Shown here: piece after piece, positions 11,028-24,651 of the stretch
How the letters are laid out: each line of letters starts with the position of its first letter
Numbering within the stretch: position 1 is the first letter of the stretch
Assembly: GCF_009389715.1 (NCBI RefSeq)
Contig: NC_052393.1
Location: forward strand, 2,170,001 to 2,234,000
DNA from: Phoenix dactylifera
Lineage: Eukaryota; Streptophyta; Magnoliopsida; Arecales; Arecaceae
Direction of reading: 5' to 3'
Length of the DNA: 64,000 bases
The notes under the pieces: model-generated
Seen by the model: the letters and a program-made list of their open reading frames with translations, nothing else
The model's database searches: none
Told to the model about the DNA's origin: nothing
Program-made: the position numbers and the translations under genes

Positions 11028-13073
11028 AGGTATGAAGTATCCCACTCCTATTTATTTTTTTCTCTGGTCTTTTCCCTTCTCCACTGAGTAGGTTTCGGTC
11101 GAATTCTACCGATAAATCGGTCGAAAATCCATTAAGAAAACCCCCTGTTCTGCTTTTTCTGTTTTTCTGGCTATTCTTTCCCTTTTTCCAGTTGTCGACA
11201 AAGTCCCCCACAACAAAGTCGTGGCCGCTGGTGAATGGCCCAAAACAAATAAAAAAACTCATTCCCCTATCTTTTTAGTTCTTCCCTTATTCTTGCCGGT
11301 CGATCACCATTGCCGGCCGTCCACTGCGTCCGGCAGCCGACCATGCCCCCTGGCATGATCCCGGGCAATCCCAGCCTCTCATTCCTCTTATAAGAAAGGC
11401 GAAGCTTCCCTCTCTCTCTCTTCTCCCACACTTTCTCTAGGCAGAACCATGAATCCCAGTTTAGAGTCTTGTCTCTTTTTCCTGGGAACCCAAGATGACC
11501 GGAGACGCCCTAAACCATCCTGATGCCTCGGCAATCTGTTGGACCGCTCATCCCGGTCCCGTATCGAGTGTCTCTGAAATTCACTGTTGATGATCCCCAT
11601 CGAATAATCTTGGCCTTAATCGAGTCCCTGCTTCATGATTCCGATCGAATTATTTAGCTCTGACCCATCCAGAGACGTCACCCTGCCCGACTAACAAATA
11701 AGCTCATTTTCTTGTTATTTTAATACTATTAAAATTATCATATAGGAATTAATTTTGCTTTTAGTATTTTAAATAAATTTAGCAGATTTGCTTGATAAAT
11801 TTTTAAGGTTCAAATCAGAGAAAGTAAGTTACACTCCTTATTAATTGTCAAATTATCACATATTTGACATGCATATGGTTTATCAGTGGTGATATAATTT
11901 TTCTTAAAATAAATGATCGGCAGATGTATCATGAAAATTATATTTTATTATGAAAAGTAGTTTTATGAATGTTTTTATTGAAAATAGGATATTTATGAAG
12001 CACGAATTTTAATATTTTATCATATTATTTAGTATTTTTTTATCTACTTATATGTATGTTTTAAGAAAAAAGATATAAATATTTCAAAAGCTCGTAGATA
12101 GCTATCTATGAACCCTAGAATTGGGAAAGATCAATATCTGAAAGTAGTTCCACACATACACAAGTCCTGTTAGCAGGTATTAAGTTGGCATATGAAATAT
12201 GATAATTTGTTGATTACGAACACAAATCTTGTCAAAGTATAAAATGATCTTAGCATGAATATTCGTGAGCAATATTTTAAATTATGATATAGCTAAATGA
12301 TAACGTGATTTATGATTGTTTTGTGTAGTATACTTGGAACAATGGTCTGCCGTACAGGTCCAGCCTGGGACCGGTACCGGATCAGCGTGAAATCTAGTAT
12401 CGATAGTTTATTGTCTCGGTATGGGACCGGTACGGAACCGATATGGGATCGATACGTACCGGTATGGAAGCGGTACGTACCAGTCCGAGCCGCTACCGGT
12501 ACGCCGACCGGCACCGATACGACAAATCTTGCTTGGAACTATATTTATGAAATTTTGATGACTTAGGCATGCATGATTGGCATCATGACTTGCTTTATCA
12601 TATAACAATATGAAATATTTTATTTTGCAATAATTATTATTTTTTCTAAATGATGCATAGATTCATATAAAAAATTATGCTTAATTGAGTTAAGTAGTGC
12701 AAGTTTTACTTATTGAACGGTGTAGCTCATCGCTTTCTATTTTCTTTTTCTAGACGAATAGAATCATTAAGAATGAAAAATAATCCTAGCTTGAAGTTCG
12801 TGCCAGTAAGTTTAGTAATTTTGTAACAAAATTTTAACTTTTTAATTGACTATAAAATTATAGCAGATGACTTTCTAAATTTTAAGATTATGAATTTTGA
12901 TATTTAAATTTAAATTTAGATGTTCTGAATTAGTTTCTATTTAATTATTTGATAGATGATTAATTTGAATCTTTTATTTTATTTGAGATTATGATTGCTG
13001 GCTTCATATTATTATGGGCTATACCCTCGCTAGCATGGCTATATTATGTTCTGGATTTGAGGTGTGACAAGCT
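11028..13073 (+). mobile_element. Decayed LTR related to Tekay/Del elements (probable solo LTR)
   Basis: Landmarks appear in the same order as in the well-preserved LTRs at 32022 and 36886. There is a TATA-like TTATAAGAAAGG followed by CT-rich leader (about 11385-11430). Much later comes GTGTAGCTCATCGC, followed by a pyrimidine-rich stretch (about 12720-12750), matching CTGTAAAGCTCACCCCC. The segment ends GAGGTGTGACA at 13063-13073, like the preserved CGTGACA end. No tRNA-Met primer site follows, which suggests a solo LTR. The length (about 2.05 kb) also fits. The left edge is approximate, and a GGTACCG element is inserted at about 12.34 kb. Confidence 0.5.
12339..12530. repeat. GGTACCG-rich palindromic repeat element, copy 2
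   Basis: The element starts with ACAATGGTCTGCCGTAC (12339-12355), matching the reversed end of copy 1 at 428-444 with one mismatch. The body is built of GGTACCGG, GATCGATACG and CCGGTACG words. The far end near 12530 resembles, less clearly, the CAAGGTCCG end of copy 1. It lies inside the decayed LTR. Confidence 0.55.
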
Positions 13074-13762
13074 TAAGCTGAACATGGTACATTTATTTAT
13101 GTTCACCCCACCCCTTGTCCCAAAATGAATCCATTGTACATGCCTTGGGAGCCAAAGGCTTGATGAGCGCAAGCTAACCGACAGCAACATGGTAAACATG
13201 ATTGATATTTCATTTTATTTTTCCCCAACAAAGTCGTAATAAAGATATCAACTCTGGGGATCCCGGAGTTAGTTGAGCATAAGTTTTGAAGGCCTACGGA
13301 ACTTAAAGCCAAAAAAAAAAAAAAAAATGCTGAGCGTGATTTTTTTGCTTAATGTGAGAAAGGAAGCTCAATAGCAGGTATACGGTAAAAATAATCTGAA
13401 AGGTCATAACGAGGAGAACAAGTTTCGGTAGTATTTGGCTTTGTAGTGATCGATAAATCAATAACTTTGGCACCAGAATTAAAAGAGAATTGCACAATGC
13501 ATCATGGTCGCAGCAACAGAGGCAATAATGAGCTTGAATTCAAGTTCGTAAAGGTTTCCATCTGGAGCTCTTTAACTAAAGCATCCTAAGCTTAGAAGAT
13601 TGCAAGAATCAATCCTGGGCATGGTGAGGCACCACCAAGCCTCTTGTCATGCTCAGAGTATCTTTAGCTTGGGAACTCGACTCGAGCTGCCTGTGTTGCA
13701 GAAAAAGAAGATATATGTCAAAGTACTGATAGGTAAAATCACCGAAAGAATTCTTCTCAATG
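13074..13762. other. Spacer with no recognised gene
   Basis: This is mixed-composition sequence between the decayed LTR and the SINE, with a poly(A) run at about 13310-13327. Nothing coding was recognised. Confidence 0.5.
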
Positions 13763-14181
13763 AAAGATTCAGGTACCACCAAGGTGGTAGCCCAGTTGGA
13801 ACGGAGTGTTTGCTTCCAACCAAGTGGTTCCAGGTTCGAAACGCGCGGGCGTCGATTAAATTTGGGTACCGGATGCCCCATGCCTGGGCACGGGGTCTGG
13901 AAGCGCTACTGGTCGGCTGGTAGCCTGGGTGGTGCCAGGTGTGACGTACTCACACGGACGGTCGGGTCAGGTAACTGAGCCGGCCCACGGGTGGGGAGAG
14001 TATGAGTAAAATAGGTCGGGGTGCCCAACACACGACTCGGTCTACCCGTATCGAACATTCTCCTGGCGGGGTGGGGGCCCAGTGGTCGGGGCTGCTACGT
14101 GGGGGTGGGCTTGTCCCTTCCTTCCCCCTTCCCCTTTTCTTTAGCAAAAAAAAAAAAAAAAAAAAAAAAAAAGATTCAGGT
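13763..14181 (+). mobile_element. tRNA-derived SINE with intact target duplication
   Basis: The body spans about 13775-14169. It starts with ACCACCAAGGTGG and carries an A box, GGTAGCCCAGTTGG (13785-13798), and a B box, GGTTCGAAACG (13833-13843). It then has a GC-rich tRNA-unrelated body and ends in a run of about 27 A. The 12-bp word AAAGATTCAGGT flanks it at 13763-13774 and 14170-14181, a target-site duplication shared with the A-tail. This combination defines a pol III-transcribed SINE moved by LINE machinery. The perfect duplication suggests a fairly recent insertion. Confidence 0.85.
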
Positions 14182-14752
14182 CCCTGTGGGATGGTGGGAT
14201 GTCCAACCATTCCGAGTGTAAGGACAGGAACGGGACAAGGACAGGGCATCCATGAACACAGGAGTGTTGTTCCATGGAAAAAACAGAGGGCCCCATCCCA
14301 CAGTATTTGAATCCTCGTTCTCAGGTACAGACACCAAAGATTTCCTATCATGATCAAAGGATGTTGATGGCTGGAATGACTACAGGTGAGCTCAGCTTTG
14401 GGACCACCTGTGATAAGCGTTTGTCCTCGATTGGGTTTATTTAGGAGGCCTTTTTACAAGAGAAGATTCAGAGCAGCACAGCAGGTATTACACCACCATG
14501 AGTCCTCATGACATGATCAAAGATGAAGATATCATTGTGGAGTGTTTTTGAAACAAAGCAATGAATATGATAAAAAGGAGAGGTTTGCTTCAGAGAGAGT
14601 ATATCATTAGGAACTAGGAAGGGATATCCCACTCACCTCAGTCTTTTTGCCAATTTAAAATTCAAACAGCCCTTGACACAAGCAACAATGACGTCCCGCT
14701 CAGCATATCTTTATATAGAATTCTCCATGGACTCTCGGAGGCCGTAAGGAGG
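14182..14752. promoter_or_regulatory. Proximal upstream region of ARPC2B
   Basis: This stretch lies between the SINE and the ARPC2B start codon at 14753. A TATA-like TTTATATAGAA sits at about 14709-14719, roughly 40 bases before the ATG, which would leave a very short leader. Its role is uncertain. Confidence 0.35.
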
Positions 14753-17700
14753 ATGGCATGCTTCAAAAGGGCATCACCAGCACTGGTGGCGATCCTGAAC
14801 AAATTGGACAGGTAAGCCTTCATACCCCTGAAAATCGAATTGCACAGGTAAGCCTTCATATTACAAATATTCACACTTGCAAAAGCAGGTTAGATCGTCT
14901 TGTTTCTGTGATATAGCAAAAAAAGTGTACTCCATGCAATCAGTTTAAGTCGCATATCAAGGAGGTATATCAGAATTCCTTGGGGTTCATGAAATATTGA
15001 AAAAGATTGCAAACAATAAAAACACGCAAACTACCGATATTTATGTCAGAAGCGAGACTAATATTCTCAAACACCAGCATATCGAAATTCATGTTGTCAA
15101 AAATGAATTCGGCAAAGCACTAAGGGTTACTATAAAGCTGAGGAATACAACGTTTCTCTAAAATGAAGATTTTGGGTGTCTGGATTTCATGGTCTGTGTT
15201 GATGAACATGACAAGTTTAAGATTGTTTTTTTTTTTTTTTTTGAGAGAGAGCTGGGCTTTGCCCAACCTAGTTGCATGAAGACAATGAATGAGGATACAA
15301 GATACCAGGACCGAACAGAGAAAAATAGCTAGCAGAAGAGTATCAGATTATATTAATTGGATGAAAAATCCAGATTAATCCTCGAGATCTTCAAGCTAGG
15401 TAAGGGTCTCCATAAGACACTAATCCAAATTTAGTCAGGATTAACCCTTCCCATCTTCTCTAAAAAAATTTAGATATATCCAATATCTTTCCCAGTTCGA
15501 TAACTTTGGATCCTCAAATCATAGGTCCCTGTAATTTTCTAAGCCTTGAGATAATGTTTCGAGACATACTTCACTTGACTTGTGGCTGGGAACCCCTTGA
15601 GTGCCTACTAGGAGCATCTAGCATCTCTTGTACCCCGCTCAATAGGCTCTTTGTTTCTTTCTTCCCATGATGGGATCCAAGATCCTCTTTCTATTCTTCT
15701 TTCTTTCATTTGGCTCATCATCTTGTAGGCTTAATTTAAGAGACGTCCCATCATTATTGATTTGCCAATTCTCAAATATTTCATTGGGCTAATATGTTGT
15801 GTACCTAGCTTCTTAAAATTCTCAAGAGACCAGTACAACAGGATCGCATAATAAACTAGCACCAATTTTAGCTTTGTGTCAACTAGTGTCTGGGCAACTA
15901 TCTCCACTCCACGAAAGTAGGGTGCTGATAAGTGCACTCTCACTTTTGTAAGGAGCAATTTCTTTCTGAAAGAGAACCAAAACTTGTGCTTTTGCTTTCC
16001 AATCCAAAAAAGGCCCCACTTTAAATCGCTATGTAAATCTACGAGCTATGCCATGCAATCAGTTCCAACTCTACAAGATTATTTATTTTAAGAGCTGTTA
16101 CGCTTCCTCATTCTGTACCTAAGAAAATTCATTTCATTCAAATGCTCTTTTTTTTAAAAGAAAAATGCAAGCATATACATACTGAACTTCAGCTTGCATC
16201 TCATATTGAAGTCCTCTAACTGTGTATTGCTGATAGTGCGGAAAAACCAACAGATACAGATCACAACTTATATGAATTTGGGTCAGTGCGGTATCATGTT
16301 CAGGTACTTTCAGGCATTCTCTGTATCTTTTTAATTTTTTATAGAAGCAAAATTCTTTTGCGTAGTTTTGTACAATATCCAATATCATAACTGTTACCAA
16401 TAGTATTCAGGATATGTTGACTCACAGAATTTTGATGTTAAATCAAATCATAAACTTTTACGAATATTCCTACTACTTTTGCATAGATTCAAACAATTTC
16501 TATAATCAAACAGGAGTAACTGACTAATTTGAAATGAGAAACCATCATAAAATGAATTGTTGTTAGAAGAAAACAATAGCTCTTCTCAAGGAGAGAAAAC
16601 ATTCATGATTATTACTCACATTCTGGCCATGAAAATAACAGTAGCTCTGCGCAGGCTTCAGCATCTGATCCCGAAATTATATACTTGTCCATATCTACAC
16701 CACCATTGTCTCCAGAAGTTTTGCTTCGAAATGGTCTTCCTGACTGCACCCTACAGGATATTAGAAGAGGGTACTGTGATATTGCAGATATTGTTGAACC
16801 TCCAAAAGAAGGATTTGTACTTACTCTCAGACTCGACTTTGCAAAACTTCCACATAGCAGAGGTATGAAATCTTAATTTTCTACGTTCATCTTAGCCAGA
16901 AGATATCTTCATAGTGGGACATGATCTTTGCCTGTGAATGATTTTTAATAATGTTATCATCATGTGCTGTTGCAAACCATATCAGCATTGCAAATGCCTT
17001 CTCTGAAAAAGAAAACATACTCAATGTGGTTATCTTTTCAAAGGTTGCACGCTGAGCCCTACTAGGTACCATGTTGGAAGAGAATGGTATTAACCTATTC
17101 TTAACACTTGGAAGCAACTTTTATTGATCCGATATTAGTATCTAATTACTGAATCAACTTGCAAGATCAATGAGAACCACAGGGGTTTATTTCTATAGCA
17201 CGAAGTTATTAGATCCACAAAATAGCAAAAGGGCCCCAAAATTGGCAAACATGAATTTTGAAAGAGGAAAAAGGGGGGTAGAATTAGGTATATACCCTTC
17301 ACAATCAACTTTTTCTGAAGTTTTGGAGCTGGAAGCAGTGACCTCCACAATCAAATTTGTTGTGGCACTTAAATTGGGCCGCTTTATAGCAGTTAACCAC
17401 AAAATTTTATTCCTCTCCCTACTTGATGAAGTGATATTTCTACATCTCATAATTAGTTTCTTTTAGCATAAAAGACGAGTGTTAAGTCTTGCTTTGAATA
17501 GGAGGCCTGGTATGAGTAGAAATGCACCGTGCCTGGCTAGCACCTTGTCATTAGTAAACTCAATGTTTCATTTGTGTTCAGTAAAGACAGAAGAAAATTA
17601 AAATTTCAGATTTCTCACAATTGGTCCAGAAAGAACTTAACCATGTTAAGAATGATTTAAGGAAAAGGCAATTGTAGCCAATAAAAATCTAACGGAATCT

Positions 17701-20700
17701 CTTTAATTTAGAGACTTGTGCTAGTTCTTTTTTTCTAAACTTGACAAGAGGAAGGGAGTATAAGTGAAATGACCTTAACCCTAGTTTAACCTTGAGGATT
17801 AGATTTGTTTCCACACTTACAATCAGCTTGACCTAGCTTACTCTGAACCTCGGATTAGATGAGCATAACCTGTTTGTGTAAAATTTCCAAGGCTAGGCCC
17901 CATAGTGTAAACCATCTTATTTCTGCTTAATTCCACGATTTGGAATCAACTGCATGATAAGAATTAGTTTGAAAACTGGACAGAAAGCAGGTCATGGTCA
18001 CTGAAAGGTTTAACTGGTGAATGCTCTCAGGAATTACCTAGATGCATCCTATGCTTACTTGTGGAAGAGGCTTATACTACCCCGACAATTTAATTGCTGA
18101 TTGCTATCACCCTAGGGTAATGTCATCAAAAGGATTTAATTTTATGTATGTGTATGAACAAAGAATGTAAAGTCTTCTGTTTTCTTCTGAATACGTGATG
18201 AGGATTAAACCTGCGAACCGGACCTCTGGCTGGTCCTGTTTTTATAAAAGACTGGAAATGCGGCTCAACCACTTGAGAACCGCCTATACAGCCGAGTGAA
18301 AGTGGGCGGAATGGTCTATTCACAAATATTCTAAAACTTGTTGAAATTGTGGTTAAGAAGGGATTCATGACCCTTGACCAAGGGTTGACTCCTAGGTCTC
18401 TCAACCAATTGATCAAGGGATTTGTAACCATATAATATGACACTAATTTGTCTTGTGATAACTTTTGAAGCAAAAACGTTATGTCTACATTATTTAAAAT
18501 GAGGAAAGGCAAAGCCTATAAAGCAAGATGGCGAAGCCTTGTTCAGAATGTTTCCAAGAAAAAGTGATGTGGTGAACGCTAGAATTTCAAAGGCAATGGC
18601 TATTATGGAGTCAAACTGACTAGGTACAATGGAAGAGTCTGAGTTCAGCACATAGGATAATATAAATTATTTGTAGCATATTATTGTTTAATTGTATGAT
18701 GATGGATGATGGCAGGAAATAAAAAGAACAGGCTGCGAATTGGAAAAAGAAAGCATGAGTAAGCACTATTGATGAATCTATCAGAAAGAGTGCAGGAGAT
18801 ATTGCAATTCTGAGAAAAACAAAATGAATATGACTACTTTAGAACAAGAATAATGTAAGAAATGGTTATTACTGTCTAGTACAAAGAACAAAATGATCAA
18901 AAGTTTTTCCTGCAAACACATGACCCCAACAATCAATGTGAAAGAAACTTAGCAGAAACTCGGTTACTTTTCTTTGGGATTCATGGTCTTAAAAGAGACC
19001 ATTATTACCCCTTACAATCTACTCATCATTACCCCTTACAATCTACCCACAATCTTAGACACCACTAAAGTCTATCCAAGAAATAATTTGTATGGACTTT
19101 GAAAAGTAGCTTAACCTAGGATGGTTTTTTTGTATATTTGTTTTAAAGTGACAAGCAAATATATTTGATACTATTGGTTATTCCATTTCTAATGAAACAC
19201 TAATCTTTTGAACTGTTTCAGAAGATCGTATCAAAGCCATCAGCAAGATTTCCTCACTACAAGCAGTAATACTGAGCTCCCAACTGAAAGATATGTTATG
19301 GAATCTTGGTTCACAAGATATGGCTTATGGAATGTGCAAGCCTATCAAACTTGTCTATCACCCAAGAGAGCCTTTCTTTGTTATTAGAATGGTATTTCAT
19401 GTGTGATGCTTTATATCTCTCAAAATATATAATTTCATTGATAAGAACCAGGAAAAAAGGGCAGCAAGTAATTACTAAATCAACAACAATGTAAATCTCT
19501 TTATTTTTGTTTCTAATTATTACATAGAGGTTAAATAATTCTTCATTAATATCATCCATGTTAAGTCATAATTTATATCTTCATCTCAGGCACCTCATAC
19601 TATTAAATCAAATTTTATAGCTTTTTCAGAGTTGAAATATAAGGGAATATTAGGTTAAAATGTTTTCATGCCATTATACTACTCCAGAAATAAATTTTTC
19701 TTCCCTTCACAGTTGTCCTCTATTTAGAACCTGGTCCATGTTTTAATTTGTTTCCATATAGCTATCGTACAAAAGAAAAGCTTGTTATTCCCCCTATCTG
19801 GATTTGGTATCAAGTAATCAACTAGACCAATTGTTCTTTCCTTAGTATTGATCCACCACTTTTCGTCCACATACTTTCAGATTATCGATCTATCTGGTAT
19901 GATGATAAAGATACTAATATAAGAAACAATGGACTAATTTTTTTTATTTGAAACTTAGTGGATCTCATTTCGTCTCCCAAGTTCTAACCTGAAAGTATGC
20001 TTAAGGAACGACAAGTCATCGGTACACCATCCTTTCTCGTGTTAAAAGTACCAAATAATGAGAAGATAGTTAAACATCATTGCAAAACTAATGGCCTTTT
20101 GCATAGTGTCAGCTAAAAACGTGGCATGAGAGTCAACTGTTCAGGTGTTACAAATTGTCTAAGAAATCAATCTCCAAAACAAGACAGACACCCCATTTTT
20201 GAGGTGCCCAGAAGTGTCATGATAATCTCATGGCAGTCATGTGTGCCCAAGTTTCTAAAAGTGTCAATACTTTAGAAATTATAAGAGCTAAAGTGTCCCC
20301 TAATACTGTATTTCTAGTACACACTATCCTATCATATTAAAAATCCATACTATCTTTATTATCCAATATCAGATTTGACCCTTTATGAATCTTGTCATGC
20401 TAGTCGAGCATGAAGGCAGTAAAATACATCACAAACAAGCTTAAGATGATTCTTATGTAATTCCAGAAGTCACTTAGTATCTATGTTATAACATGACAAT
20501 TTTCATTAGTAGAAGTCTTTGTATCTATCCTGTAGTATTTTACTAATGCTAGAGATACTGACAAGAACTGGCACTATGTGATACAGCCAGAAAAGCTAAA
20601 AGCAATATTTCCCATGCGATTCAAGGATAATTCAGATGTGATTCTTGCAACATCATTGTTTCAGGTAAGTTGCTGCATGATACACCTAAACTAATTAATG

Positions 20701-23700
20701 CTAACATATGCTATTTTTTCTCAAAGTAGAGGAACTGGATCACAGGAACTCATGGATATGGGCCATTCAGCAGCTTTTACCAAAGCACCACGTTGCACCT
20801 GGTCACCAATCCCTCCTCCAGAGTTAAGAGGAGAACCTTTCGAATATTTGACTACTAATGGAGGATTTGTGTCTTTTGGTAAGTATATAACTTGCAAACT
20901 GCAGCTTTCTGTGTGGCAGTCCTCAAGATAAAAGCCTCAAGGCAACCATTTTACATGAAAAAAGTTACCATAAATACTAAGCAAAGAAGGATTTGTAAAG
21001 CCCGCGCCAAGGTGTTTTAGTGATGGAAAGCACATGCAGTATGCAGTTCTCTCAGCAAACTAAACCACACAAAAGTTTCAACAAACAATTAATGGATGCA
21101 TTAGGTTTGAAAGAAACAGGCACACGTGTTGATGCAATGACTGCTGATCCACCAACTTATCCCTAAGCATTATCCCAGAAAGATTAACGTGTAGAGTTTT
21201 TCTGATGGTCTAAAAATATTTTCCTTTTGGCTTCTATCCAGACATTTTATCACATCACGTTAAAGGTGCAAAAGTAGACAGAACTGTCTGGATTCTATTG
21301 AACTTCTATGCCCATGTGAAATATTATGTAAAGGTATGTGTTCAAAGAGGATACTTGCTAACGTATATTATATTCCAGACCAGTAACTTAACTCACTTGT
21401 CTGCAGTGTACCAGAGGTTTTATCCAGATAAAAATGAGGCAGCGCCTGGAGAGCCTAGTAGAGGTTAGGATTTTTCTCTTAGTATGAGGAATGCTTCTTT
21501 TTTAACAACAGCTTCATATCATAAGCAAAGTATGCTGAACCAGGCCAAAACCGGTGGTGAACTGGATCAGTTCGGCCCTAAATTTTGAAACCCTTCCTGA
21601 ATCGCTCCGAACCGCCCCGAACCAGAAAGTTCGGAGCGGAACCGGTGCGAACCGCTCGGTTCCCACCTGTTTGAACCGGTTTGGGTCTCCCCATCTCTTT
21701 AAAAGGCTAGAATCAGGGTCTATTGAACCGAGGTGAACTGCCCGGTTCATTCCATACCACACCGGTAGCCAACCGGCGAGAGTTCTGCATCGGTTTGACG
21801 GACCTTGATCATGAGTCTTACTAACATACATCTATGCTAAAAAAAACATGGATCTGTTGATGGAGCTTTGTACTTTTCTATGTATATGTCGACAATACAT
21901 TTTTATTCTTCTTACTCTGTGCTTCTGAGCATTCATTCGCATACTTTTTGAGACATAGATAGTGAAATGGAATCATTTCTAGCACAAAAGATGAGCATCG
22001 AAAACAGAGAAGGTATCTGCATGCAGTGAATAAAAAAGTTGCAGAAATATTTAACCATAATTTCATGTTCATCTTTGATAATCCAGCATAACTGCATGAT
22101 TCCCTGCCTATACCACATGGTAAAACTGTTAGAGAAAATTCACCGCTGAATCATGGTCCTTATGTATTGTTGATCATTACAGGTGATGCAAAATGCAAGG
22201 ATAAGAGGAGGCGGAGATGATAAGAAACTCCAAAGTGAGTAATCTGAGACAAGAACATTTGTTTTATTATAGTTTATCTAACATACCTAATAATGATGCC
22301 TTGCTTCCATTGGGTCTCGATCTAAAGTAGAACATTAGAGATATTAAGCTCACCAAGGTATTCCAATTTATTCCAACACGGACATATAGACCTGTCCCTA
22401 AGCAGAAAATTTAGAATCTACAGTTACATAGTATAAATGACTTTACAACCAATAATATAGTTAAAATTCCTTTATTGCCACGTTATTCAAAGAATATATA
22501 GCTAAAAGCAAGTAGAAACATTTATACTTATACATTTATGCATTCAAAAGCCATAGATGCAAGCAAGACCAAAGGACCACTTCTCTTAGATCATATCTTT
22601 CTATCCTGTTTAATTGAGCAAAACTGACTTATGCAATCAAATCCACCATATCCCCCACCCCAACACCATTGCTATAGGAGAAAAGAGTTTCAAGAAGTCA
22701 AATAACAGAGCCAAATAAATTGATAAAAGAAATACTTTGGTGTTCGGAACATGCATCCCTTTTTATGCGAGATATTGGCCAATATTGTCTGCCTACTGTG
22801 AAACCAAATGAAAAGTCTTGGCCTTTTGTCTCCATTTCTTCTTCCTCGTCTTGTTTCTAACCCTATATGGCTATATGCCTGTCATTACCGTGTTCTTCTA
22901 TACTATTGCTTTTCAAATAAAATGTATTGAACTCTCCTTAGTCTATAACAAAAATTCATGAAAGACATGTTGAGACTAAGTAAACCAAGAAGTCATAAAT
23001 ATCAGAGTCAGTTATTTATCCATTGTCTAGCCTTTCAACATTGTCTAGTCTAGAGTGTACTAACTCAATTACCTAAAAGAAATATCGACACATCCTGTTT
23101 TCATTATAAATTCATTAACATGAATGACCATATAAACTTGGGGAGTAAAATTGAAGAGTGTACAATAACAGCTTAGCCAACAACCCATTTCCATATAGAA
23201 ATTGAGGTAAATTTGCCTGTCTAAATGAGGCTAGAACAATCTAAATTAGATGTATACTTTGTATTAAGTTACAGATTTTGTCATAAGCAGTAACTTTTCA
23301 TATAATTAGTTGATAATTCTATTAAAACTAGATTCAGGATACTTCAGGTTTGTCCCTTTAATGATCTAAATTCAACTCAGAGGAACTAAAATGTTTTGTA
23401 GGTTGTCACCAAATCTATGACTCAAAGTCCCATTAAAATAAATGAATCCTAAAAAAAATCAGAATTCTAAATTCTATATCTTGCTTGACAGATTCTTGAT
23501 ATGACTGATTATTGGGGCCTTCACAAGTTTGTGAAGACACCTCTACATCAATGACATAGGCTGCACTACATTAAAATAAAAATGCTATAGCCTCAATTCT
23601 GAACCCTTATCTGTTGTCAAAAAAAGTCAAAATTAAGAAAGAAGGGCATAAAGAAAAGATTAAAGTTAACTAGAATCAAACATGTAGAAGTTTTGCGGCA

Positions 23701-24056
23701 CTGATAGGCCTAATACAGATTAAAGAAAAGAAAGTTGGAAAGCCTTAATTAACAATCTGCTACTTATTGGCCAAAAAGATGGGTAAATGAAATTGGCTCC
23801 TTCATCCTCACGGAAACTTCCCTTTTTCTCTCATTCTTCATACTGTCTACGTGTATCAGACCCAGGCTGCAAACGTGTGAAGAAATGGATGAGCTTCTCG
23901 AAGTCGAAGATCCTAAAAAGGAGATGCAGCGCAATTGCTAATCAAATCAAGAGGATGCGCGCTCGGATCAGAATAAAGGGATTGGACCGGTTCCGAAGGA
24001 AATGGTTCAGGGTTCCTAAATTCCCTTCCTTGAAAAAATACACCAAATTGGAATGA
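14753..24056 (+). CDS. ARPC2B: ARPC2B-type subunit 2 of the Arp2/3 complex
   Basis: Exons: 14753-14811, 16237-16303, 16655-16862, 19222-19391, 20587-20664, 20746-20878, 21242-21333, 21407-21463, 22183-22234, 23860-24056. Phases join throughout to 370 residues. The product is the p34/ARPC2 core subunit, which with ARPC4 forms the scaffold that holds Arp2 and Arp3 on the mother actin filament. Family marks include MACFKRASPAL at the start, YEFGSVRYHVQ, VILSSQLKDML, KAIFPMRFKDNSDVILATS, CTWSPIPPPELRGEP and RTVWILLNFYAHVKY. It resembles the plant B form rather than ARPC2A because of divergence and a Lys/Arg-rich tail of about 65 residues in the last exon (ending KKYTKLE). Intron 8 carries a GGTACCG/CGGTTCG element. 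The donor of exon 1 is duplicated 36 bases downstream. Confidence 0.92.
15226..15330 (-). repeat. A-tailed retroposon end, reverse orientation, ARPC2B intron 1
   Basis: A run of 17 T followed by GAGAGAGAGCTGGGCTTTGC reads on the minus strand as a retroposon 3' end with poly(A). The body and duplication were not resolved. Confidence 0.35.
16863..19221. other. ARPC2B intron 3 (2.36 kb)
   Basis: This is a long AT-rich intron without a recognisable element. Near 18206-18305 a more GC-rich patch (GCGAACCGGACCTCTGG onward) may be an old insertion, but its ends could not be placed. Confidence 0.5.
21535..21805. repeat. CGGTTCG-rich palindromic element in ARPC2B intron 8
   Basis: The sequence is dense in CCGAACC, GGTTCGG, ACCGGTT and related inverted words. 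Its reverse-complement end, TCAAGGTCCGTCAAACC (about 21795-21811), resembles ACAAGGTCCGCAATTTC at one end of copy 1 near 150. It may therefore be a third, diverged member of that family. Confidence 0.45.
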
Positions 24057-24608
24057 CCATACTCGTCGTTTATTGGAGAGAAAGAGACAAATTCATATGT
24101 CGAATGTCATAATTTTTATCCCACATTGAACCCTTGTAGCTGGATCAAGAAACCAAAATATAAAGATTTCTCAGCTTTGCCGTCGATCAAACAATCCAAT
24201 CGCTATGCATTCATACAAGAAGAACATGGGAAAGAAAAAGGAAAGGAAGGAAGAAAGAACGAACGAAAGGGAGACCTCTTTTCGTCTTTTCAGGAGAAGA
24301 GCGGAGCCGCCGGTGCTCTCCCGACGTCGTCGCGATCGGCTACCATGGAGGCCCCCACGACTGCCTCCGGGTGGTGGAGGCGGCAGTTCCGCCGTTGAGC
24401 GGCGCGGAGAGGGAGAGGACGGTGGTGCCGGACTCGATCTGAGGAAAGGGGGCCTGGCTAAACAGGCTTATCAGTTACGCCGTTATCACCATCAAAACGG
24501 CCCTTCCCTAAAACCGTTCTTGATTGTTTTTATTAAGTTGCAAAGTATTGGTCCAGGTTTTAACCTGAGTCGAATAATGACAACAATAACCGTCATTATT
24601 AACTAAAG

Positions 24609-24651
<43 letters not shown>

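Noticed and set aside
13785-13850. Possible tRNA gene from the A and B box spacing
   Set aside because: No cloverleaf could be closed, and an A-tail with target duplication follows; it is a SINE head.
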